This document shows positions 1-5,303 of a stretch of 7,222 nt of DNA, one piece after another; position 1 is the first letter of the stretch, and every line of letters starts with the position of its first letter. This DNA is from Candidatus Woesearchaeota archaeon (lineage in GTDB: Archaea > Nanobdellota > Nanobdellia > Woesearchaeales > SKIA01). The notes beneath the pieces are model-generated. The model worked only from the letters and a program-made list of their open reading frames with translations, ran no database searches and was not told where the DNA came from. Location: the NCBI GenBank assembly GCA_007128245.1, contig SKXU01000031.1, positions 1-7,222 on the forward strand. Direction: 5' to 3'. Position numbers and translations under genes: made by a program.

Positions 1-483
1 CCTGATGCGGGTTTGAGTTTTGTTATTGTGGTCGATTTTGACAACAATCGCGTAGAAGAGTTCTTTGAAGACACCGTACGCACGCTATACCCTCTTCTTA
101 CGCGGGGAGAGGCTAAAGCAATCTACAAATACATTGTGAGTGCGCGCGACATGGAGGAAAAAACAACGAGATTTATAAAATCCGTTTCCGCTCTGTGTGT
201 TATGGAGCAGGTAGATGACACCGTGCGGCTGCATCAGCAGCTACTCCACGCAGACAGTCCTCTTAAGGCAGTAAATCTCACGCAAGAAGAGTTTGATTCC
301 TGTGTGAAGCAACATCAGTTGCTTCTCGCGCAAGATAGTGCAGAAACAGAGTCTTTTAGAATTCTCAGCCCTCAGCTTCATGTGGGAGTGGATTTTTCTC
401 AGAGCACCGCGCTCACAGGATTTTTTTCTCAGCAACGACTACAACAGGTGATTCGCGAACAACAGATTCGCATGGGCATATGA
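1..483 (+). CDS. 3' part of an unrecognised gene (partial at left edge)
   Basis: The frame is open from the first base, so the true start probably lies outside the window; 160 residues are visible. A TTG at 13 could serve as a start, but nothing upstream supports it. I do not recognise the family. The visible part begins with a hydrophobic beta-strand-like stretch ending in an acidic DFD (VIVVDFD), followed by mostly helical, charged and then glutamine-rich sequence. It has no transmembrane segment and no clear metal or nucleotide motif. The last helix is rich in Q and R. The TGA stop overlaps the ATG of the next gene (ATGA at 480-483), so it is probably cotranscribed and translationally coupled with the two membrane glycosyltransferases. 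That suggests, without proving, a role in the same glycan pathway. Coding is supported by the uninterrupted frame and the tight coupling. Confidence 0.75.
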   Translation, partial: PDAGLSFVIVVDFDNNRVEEFFEDTVRTLYPLLTRGEAKAIYKYIVSARDMEEKTTRFIKSVSALCVMEQVDDTVRLHQQLLHADSPLKAVNLTQEEFDSCVKQHQLLLAQDSAETESFRILSPQLHVGVDFSQSTALTGFFSQQRLQQVIREQQIRMGI

Positions 484-1745
484 CTGTTGCTGACATATCG
501 ATTTGGTTGTATAACTTAGCGCTCATCCCTGTAGTTGCGTTTAGTGTGCTTTTCATTATTCTTGTCGGAACAAACTTGCTTGTTGATCGTAAGAGTCCTG
601 CACGCAAAACCGACCCAACGTTCACTCCTCGAGTTACCATTCAAATTCCTAGTTTCAACGACCCTGTTGCTGAGCGTTGCGTGCTTGCGTGTCTTGAGCT
701 TGATTACCCAAAAGACTTGTTTGATATCATGATTGTTGATGATAGTACTGACGTATCAACTCAAAAACGATTAAAAGGGCTTGCTAAGAAACATGATAGG
801 GTGTCGTATGTGCATCGCGTAAATCGTGAGGGGTATAAGCCAGGCGCGCTTCGGGATGCAATGCACCTTGTACGAGGAGAATTCATTGTCATTTTCGATG
901 CTGATTTCGTCCCTAAAAAAGAATTTTTGCGAGAGATTGTTCAGCCCTTCAAGGATGAAAAAGTAGCTATTGTTCAAGGAAGGCAAGCGTTTTTGAATAA
1001 GGATGTCAACTTAGTAAGTCGCTTTGCAGCGTATTTGCTCATGGTACACCACTACATCTACATGCCTATCAATGATCATGTGAATGCAGTATTTTTTTGC
1101 GGCACAGCAGGTGCTCTTCGCAAGAGTGCTATTGAAGAGGTTGGCGGGTGGAATGCCGCAAGTGTAACTGAGGATAGTGATTTGTCTGTGAAGATTCTTG
1201 CGAAGGGGTATCGTGCGCTCTACATCCCTATTGACACTCCTAGTGAAGTTCCTGTGACGCTTGAGAACTTTATCAAGCAGCAAATGCGGTGGAGTTTTGG
1301 GAATGTACGCGTATTTTTTGATCACACAAAAGATATTTTGTTTTCAAGAAAATTTTCTTTTGGTCAGCGAGCAATGATTTCTTTTTTCACTCTTGGAAAC
1401 TTTCTTGCTCCCGCAGTCATCCTCATGACCATCTTTGGGTTTATGGGATGGTTTTTTGGCGCTCCCGAACTCTTTGGGTGGCAGGACATAGGAATTTTTG
1501 CTTTCAAAATCATCATCACTGCAGGATTTCTTGTTCTCGCCTTAGTGATGTTGCTTAAGGCCAAGCGTGTGCGAGAGTTTCCCACCTTGCTTCTTGCTGC
1601 GGTATCAGTGAGTCTTATTCTTGCAGTTGTGAATACGTATGCTATTTATCGTGCAGTGTTTCATCCTCAGAAGCCGTTGTTTTCTTCTCAAAAGAATTCA
1701 TGGATTTGTACTCCTAAAAGCGGCAATGAGGAGTTTCATGCATGA
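480..1745 (+). CDS. membrane glycosyltransferase family 2, cellulose/hyaluronan synthase-like
   Basis: Predicted processive-type GT2 of 421 residues, transferring sugar from a nucleotide sugar to a growing glycan at the cytoplasmic membrane. An N-terminal membrane segment (about 8-35) precedes a cytoplasmic GT-A domain (about 50-275). Its motifs are in the expected order: IVDDSTD at 85-91 for nucleotide binding, FDADF at 139-143 with the metal-binding DxD at D140/D142, TED at 230-232 with the presumed catalytic base D232, and QQMRW at 267-271, the QxxRW acceptor/product motif. Three further hydrophobic blocks follow (about 300-326, 337-359, 368-394), then a W..TPK tail at 408-413 of a kind seen in this superfamily. 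The ATG lies in an ATGA overlap with the upstream stop and has no good Shine-Dalgarno site, so re-initiation is likely. Sugar specificity (glucan, mannan, HexNAc) cannot be told. Confidence 0.93.
   Translation: MTVADISIWLYNLALIPVVAFSVLFIILVGTNLLVDRKSPARKTDPTFTPRVTIQIPSFNDPVAERCVLACLELDYPKDLFDIMIVDDSTDVSTQKRLKGLAKKHDRVSYVHRVNREGYKPGALRDAMHLVRGEFIVIFDADFVPKKEFLREIVQPFKDEKVAIVQGRQAFLNKDVNLVSRFAAYLLMVHHYIYMPINDHVNAVFFCGTAGALRKSAIEEVGGWNAASVTEDSDLSVKILAKGYRALYIPIDTPSEVPVTLENFIKQQMRWSFGNVRVFFDHTKDILFSRKFSFGQRAMISFFTLGNFLAPAVILMTIFGFMGWFFGAPELFGWQDIGIFAFKIIITAGFLVLALVMLLKAKRVREFPTLLLAAVSVSLILAVVNTYAIYRAVFHPQKPLFSSQKNSWICTPKSGNEEFHA
1728..1733 (+). promoter_or_regulatory. Shine-Dalgarno-like site of the second GT2 gene
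   Basis: GAGGAG lies 8 bases before the ATG at 1742, inside the end of the preceding gene. It supports that ATG over the nearby ATG at 1738, whose frame closes after five codons. Confidence 0.6.
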
Positions 1746-2986
1746 GTCTTGTTGAAGTGCTGAGTGCAAGCGTTACTGCGGTGTTTTTGTTTATCGTGAT
1801 TTCGTATTACGTGTTGCTTTTGCTTCCACACAAGAAAAGGTATGAGCAAGCATCTTTTTCTGGAATCACAATTATTATTCCTGCGCATAATGAGTCTCGG
1901 TACATTGATGCGTGTCTTCAGAGTGTACTGAACGCTCGTTTCCCAGGCGATAAGCAGATTATCGTGGTGGATGATGGAAGTGAAGATGATACTGCTGAGA
2001 AAGTCAAAAAGTATCCTGTGACGCTAATGCGTCAGAAACACTCTGGTAAGGCATTGAGTATTAATGCTGCGTTGAAAAAGGCCAAGCACGATATTTTTGC
2101 GATTATTGATGGTGATAGTGAGATTCATGTTGATGCTCTTGAACAAATGCTCGGACTTCTTGCGCATCCCGAAGTTGCTGTGGTCTGTCCCACAGTCAAG
2201 GTAAAGAATCGTCGCTCCTTTCTGGGTATGTGGCTGCATATTGAGCAGCTCTACAACTCTCTTCTGCGCGGATTATTCACAAAAACGAATACGAACATCG
2301 TAGCTCCCGGGCCGCTTTCTGTGTATAAAACTCGCATCGTACAAGACGTAGGCGGGTTTTCTCATGAGGGATTCTCTGAGGACGTTGACATTGCTGTGCG
2401 CATTCTTCGGGCGGGCTACCGCATTGAGTATGCGTCAAAGAGCGTTACTGAAACGAACATGCCTGTTGATGTAAAGGGATTTTATCGTCAGCGCACACGT
2501 TTTGCTCGAGGATGGATTAATATTTTTAAGCGGCATCTGCGGCTGAATGCGTCGTTTTGGAAGATTTATACGCTCCCGCTCATGCTCTTTGGGTATCTTC
2601 AGGCCGTGGTGATGGGACTTGTGACATTGTATAACGTGAGTTCTGGGTATTGGCAGTATTTTGCTTCTCAAGGAGTGTATGTGAGTCTTGAAGTAGGAAG
2701 ATTTTTCTTTGAGTGGTTTAGCATTCTTGGATTTATTAACTGGACGTTAGGAGCAATACAAGGAGAGGTTGCGCTTACTCTTGGCGTCATTGTGGGCATA
2801 TCAAGTACGTTACTGACCTATCCTCTCTACATGCTCGCTATTTTGCGTTTTGATCGCACCGTCGCGTGGTATCATATCATTCCGTTGTTTTTCATGTTTC
2901 CTTTCTGGTCTGTGGTGATGTTGGTGTACATCATCAATTTGCCTGAGGCTGTTCGCTCAGCACAGTATAACATCTGGCAAAAGTAA
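1742..2986 (+). CDS. membrane glycosyltransferase family 2, PgaC/IcaA-like synthase
   Basis: A second synthase-type GT2, 414 residues. An N-terminal membrane helix (about 8-29) precedes the GT-A domain: IIIPAHNE at 44-51, VVDDGS at 75-80, a GKA motif at 102-104, the metal-binding DGD at 123-125, and SED at 212-214 in the place of the usual TED/EED. The acceptor motif at 250-254 reads QRTRF followed by ARGW, so the usual tryptophan of QxxRW is phenylalanine. The C-terminal half carries about four hydrophobic blocks (about 270-297, 320-343, 348-372, 380-402) that would form the export channel. GT-A layout and the ARG after the motif resemble poly-N-acetylglucosamine synthases more than the preceding protein does. 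It overlaps that gene by ATGA and has its own GAGGAG. The two proteins are clearly different, so this is not a recent duplication. Substrate unknown. Confidence 0.92.
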   Translation: MSLVEVLSASVTAVFLFIVISYYVLLLLPHKKRYEQASFSGITIIIPAHNESRYIDACLQSVLNARFPGDKQIIVVDDGSEDDTAEKVKKYPVTLMRQKHSGKALSINAALKKAKHDIFAIIDGDSEIHVDALEQMLGLLAHPEVAVVCPTVKVKNRRSFLGMWLHIEQLYNSLLRGLFTKTNTNIVAPGPLSVYKTRIVQDVGGFSHEGFSEDVDIAVRILRAGYRIEYASKSVTETNMPVDVKGFYRQRTRFARGWINIFKRHLRLNASFWKIYTLPLMLFGYLQAVVMGLVTLYNVSSGYWQYFASQGVYVSLEVGRFFFEWFSILGFINWTLGAIQGEVALTLGVIVGISSTLLTYPLYMLAILRFDRTVAWYHIIPLFFMFPFWSVVMLVYIINLPEAVRSAQYNIWQK

Positions 2987-2988
2987 GG

Positions 2989-2995
2989 TTTATAT
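2989..2995 (+). promoter_or_regulatory. archaeal TATA box of the YIP1-like gene
   Basis: TTTATAT sits just after the stop of the second GT2 gene. Its centre at 2992 is 27 bases before the ATG at 3019, the spacing expected when transcription begins at or next to the start codon. There is no Shine-Dalgarno motif between box and ATG, which fits a leaderless transcript. The box implies that the small membrane protein can be transcribed independently of the upstream operon. Confidence 0.7.
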
Positions 2996-3018
2996 CTGCA
3001 CAAAAATTGTTTGTTCAT

Positions 3019-3498
3019 ATGAAAAAGATACTTCTTGAGTGGTTTTCACTTCTTACTCACCCGCAAAAAGGTTTTGTGCGGGTTAAGAAAAAAACACTTG
3101 AGAGCGTTCTGGGCGAGTACATGAAGGTATTGCTCCTCGCGGGCTTTGTTGCGGGACTCACTGTGTGCGTGTCCTACCTGGTTCGCGCAGCATATTTTTC
3201 TCTCGTGCGAGGCGTTGATATTGAGTATCTTCGATTGGTTAATTATGCCTTGGGTATGGCTGCCGGAACGTTTTTCTTTTGGTTGTTTGCAGGAACAGTA
3301 CTGTTTTTTGTTGCTGTCTTGATTTTTCGCGTCTTCATTCCTGCGTCGCTAAGTGATCGCGTAAAGTTTATGTCCGTAAGTACTGCTCCCGTATTGTTTT
3401 TTGGGTGGATTACTCCTTCGATTGTTCCTGTGTTGCTTGTGTGGTCGATGGTGTTGTTGTTTGGTTCTTTTTCCGCGAGAAGTAATTTTCGTCAATAA
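3019..3498 (+). CDS. YIP1-family-like small membrane protein
   Basis: A 159-residue integral membrane protein. The N-terminus has the pattern of YIP1-domain proteins: a short helix, then a THP..GF motif (13-19) and a charged stretch with VKKK (22-25) before the first membrane segment (about 36-55). Further hydrophobic blocks lie at about 77-104 and 118-150, the last with the STAP...GW...P...W layout (121-142) typical of the family. The protein stops soon after this block, where family members usually have one more helix, so it looks C-terminally short. YIP1-like proteins in prokaryotes have no settled function; a membrane-organising or transport-related role is only a guess. I chose ATG 3019 over the in-frame TTG 3007 because the TATA box fits it. 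The last 28 or so codons overlap the minus-strand glycosyltransferase gene tail-to-tail. Confidence 0.75.
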   Translation: MKKILLEWFSLLTHPQKGFVRVKKKTLESVLGEYMKVLLLAGFVAGLTVCVSYLVRAAYFSLVRGVDIEYLRLVNYALGMAAGTFFFWLFAGTVLFFVAVLIFRVFIPASLSDRVKFMSVSTAPVLFFGWITPSIVPVLLVWSMVLLFGSFSARSNFRQ

Positions 3499-4183
3499 CC
3501 GCGATGTCTGTTATCTCCCCGTGTATTTTTCTGTACCAAATTGCTCGCAGAGCATACCAGGTCATGACGAGTATTCCGTCTGTGCGCATTCTGCGTGGGT
3601 TAACCAAGATAGCGTGTTTTCGTGAGAGCATCCCGTAGGGATGTTTTCGTGCTATGCGCTGGGTGTATTCTACGTCTTCAAAGAATTCAACGTGCTCGTT
3701 AAATCCTCCGATGTCTTTGTGCGCGTCTGATTGTGTGATGATGCACGTCCCACAGGAGTATCCTTGACCGAACGTATTGAGTGTGCGTATAGAGAAGTTA
3801 AACAATCCGTAAAAAATTCTTTCGCGTAGTTTTGGTTGTTGTACATAGTTTGCTACTGTAGCGCACGAGAGTTTTCTTCGTTGCATCTCGTCTACTGCGT
3901 GTTCAAGAAAGTGAGTTTGGGCGGGCAGCACGTCTGCGTCAAGAAAAAAGATGTATGTTCCTTTCGCGACCGCGGCTCCGTTGTTTCTTCCGACTGCCGG
4001 CATTCCTCCTTGTACTACTCGTGCTCCATGTGTTCGTGCTACCTTCTCTGAGTCGTCGGTTGTTTCTGGTGAGAGCGCCACGATTACTTCGTGTTCAAGG
4101 GTTTGTTTTTTGAGTTCTGAAAGGAGTTTTCCGAGGAGCTCTTGCTCGTCTTTTACTGGGATTACTACGCTTACGTTAGTCAT
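3410..4183 (-). CDS. glycosyltransferase family 2 (soluble or membrane-associated)
   Basis: A 257-residue GT2 with a GT-A fold. Motifs counted from the chosen start: VSVVIPVKDE at 4-13, GRNNGA at 65-70 (the RN..A element before the DxD), FLDAD at 80-84 with D82/D84 binding metal and nucleotide sugar, GGFNE at 159-163 and FFEDVEY at 167-173 with the likely catalytic acid E169/D170. There is no strong transmembrane helix, only a weakly hydrophobic stretch at about 203-217, so it should act in the cytoplasm or peripherally on the membrane. The ATG at 4183 is preferred over in-frame ATGs at 4231 and 4219: it has GGAGG 6 bases upstream and places the conserved strand at the N-terminus. It overlaps the upstream gene by 8 bases. 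The last 20 or so residues are a hydrophilic Q/T/S-rich tail outside the catalytic domain, encoded antisense to the YIP1-like gene. Confidence 0.9.
   Translation of the reverse strand: MTNVSVVIPVKDEQELLGKLLSELKKQTLEHEVIVALSPETTDDSEKVARTHGARVVQGGMPAVGRNNGAAVAKGTYIFFLDADVLPAQTHFLEHAVDEMQRRKLSCATVANYVQQPKLRERIFYGLFNFSIRTLNTFGQGYSCGTCIITQSDAHKDIGGFNEHVEFFEDVEYTQRIARKHPYGMLSRKHAILVNPRRMRTDGILVMTWYALRAIWYRKIHGEITDIAVIDENYFSRKKNQTTTPSTTQATQEQSKE
3615..3651. repeat. perfect inverted repeat flanked by a 10-base direct repeat
   Basis: CATCCC and GGGATG (3629-3634 and 3638-3643) form a perfect 6-base stem around GTA. It can be extended by four A-U/G-U pairs on the plus-strand RNA. The same 10 bases, TGTTTTCGTG, occur on both sides at 3615-3624 and 3642-3651, 27 bases apart. 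The element lies inside the minus-strand GT2 gene, where the direct repeat encodes a repeated RKH tripeptide (nine codons apart). On the plus strand the stem is followed by TTTT and lies about 130 bases after the YIP1-like stop. Confidence 0.5.
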
Positions 4184-5303
4184 GGAGGACCTCCCACACT
4201 TGCCAGCGATCGTTTTCATAGAGAAGATCAAATGAGGGCGTGAATGCTATCATAAAGCGCAGGTTTTCTGCAGCGTCCTCATGGTGTAATACCACGTAGT
4301 GTGGTAGGTAGTGTTTTGCGCGGTCGGTATCTCTGGTCTCAAGGAGTGCTTGTTCGTTCGTTTGGTGTATCTGTATGTTGTTCCACCTGAAAAAGGCGTG
4401 GTGTTGTGAGAGTACGAATACCTCCTGTTCTAGATGTGAAACGAAGTGGAGCATGTGCTGTGCGTGCGCGTCTGGTTCTGCTTCGGCTCCTTGGTTTATG
4501 GTAATGAGTGTTGAAAACAGCAGACCGCAAATAACGAGGAGGATGCTTGCGTTTTTGATGCTCATCATCCTCCACTCTCTCTCATGTAGTGCTTTGAGTG
4601 CGTATCCTGCGGTGATTGCCATGGCAATCCCTCCAAATATGAGTAGTTCTGTGATAAAGATGCTTGCCGCAATTACAAGACACGCGAGGAGTAAGTAGGG
4701 GTAGTTGGTTTTGTTCCATTTGAGGATGATTCCTACAGTGCTCAGCAGGAGTATGAACATGCTTGTGGCTCCGAGCACTCCTACCTCTGCTATTCCTGCT
4801 TGTATGGTGAATCTTGGTAGTGTAAAAATTGCGAGGAGTGTTGCGGTGATGGTTGTAGTGAGAAAGAGTGCGTGTTGTTTTCGGACAAAAAGGACAAAAA
4901 GGAGTACTGGCGCGAGTATGAGTGTTACTGGCTCAATCATAAACAATGCCGTGTTGAGCAGGAAGAGAAGAATTGATTGTTGGTAGAACACGAGTATGAG
5001 CATTGCGATGATGCCTAGAGGAAGTACTGTGCTGGGGGTGGTCAGTGATACGATAAGAGCGGGTGTAAGAATAAGAATAAGCGCGCTATGATCAGGGAGC
5101 ACGTATAATCTGAGAACGAACGTGAACAACGCGAGTAGTACTGCGTAGAGTAGTACTGTATACAAGAACAGTTCTTGTGTTGAAGTAAACACTGTTGTCA
5201 GGGCGTATTCGTATCCAGAGCTAAAGAGTGGTTTATCTAGTGCTCTTGTAAGTGCAATGACTAAGCTGAGCGCTAATCCAAGTACAACTATTGCACGACG
5301 CAT
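4176..5303 (-). CDS. multi-pass membrane protein, probable diverged GT-C-like protein
   Basis: A 375-residue membrane protein. About eight or nine hydrophobic segments fill residues 4-270, followed by a soluble C-terminal domain (about 275-375) that would lie on one face of the membrane. I recognise no family directly. Its layout follows that of the preceding gene's product: a short loop with YEY at 31-33 after the first helix, TPSTVLPL at 89-96, a helix with EPVTLILAP at 124-132, and a C-terminal block with SQHHAFF at 299-305 that matches SQERGFF of the neighbour. It therefore looks like a shortened paralogue in the GT-C/PMT/AglB-like group. The large first extracytoplasmic loop is reduced, so activity is uncertain. 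The C-terminal domain holds about 12 histidines in 100 residues. ATG 5303 overlaps the upstream stop by 16 bases; an AGGAGGT lies 12 bases before it. Confidence 0.8.
   Translation of the reverse strand: MRRAIVVLGLALSLVIALTRALDKPLFSSGYEYALTTVFTSTQELFLYTVLLYAVLLALFTFVLRLYVLPDHSALILILTPALIVSLTTPSTVLPLGIIAMLILVFYQQSILLFLLNTALFMIEPVTLILAPVLLFVLFVRKQHALFLTTTITATLLAIFTLPRFTIQAGIAEVGVLGATSMFILLLSTVGIILKWNKTNYPYLLLACLVIAASIFITELLIFGGIAMAITAGYALKALHEREWRMMSIKNASILLVICGLLFSTLITINQGAEAEPDAHAQHMLHFVSHLEQEVFVLSQHHAFFRWNNIQIHQTNEQALLETRDTDRAKHYLPHYVVLHHEDAAENLRFMIAFTPSFDLLYENDRWQVWEVLHD
4190..4194 (-). promoter_or_regulatory. Shine-Dalgarno site deciding the start of the soluble GT2
   Basis: GGAGG on the minus strand lies 6 bases before the ATG at 4183 and inside the end of the upstream gene. 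The next bases repeat its complement (GGAGGTCCTCC), so the site can pair with CTCC next to the ATG in a weak 4-base stem with a GTC loop. Confidence 0.65.

Noticed and set aside
3007..3018. TTG start adding four residues to the YIP1-like protein.
   Set aside because: The ATG at 3019 lies at the exact leaderless distance from the TATA box and begins the natural MKK N-terminus.
4184..4231. Upstream in-frame ATGs (4231, 4219) that would lengthen the soluble GT2 by 12-16 residues.
   Set aside because: They would overlap the upstream gene by over 40 bases, have no ribosome site, and add residues before the conserved first strand. GGAGG favours 4183.
4375..4698. Plus-strand open frame of about 107 codons opposite the shorter GT-C-like gene.
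   Set aside because: Antisense to a well-supported coding frame, with a C/S-rich product lacking domain features and no promoter or ribosome site. Treated as a shadow, like the other opposite-strand frames at 3836-4235, 4705-4986, 6636-6866 and 6986-7219.
4882..4902. Short tandem repeat of GGACAAAAA (two copies).
   Set aside because: Two copies of nine bases that encode LFVLFV in a membrane helix; too short and in frame, no sign of a functional repeat.
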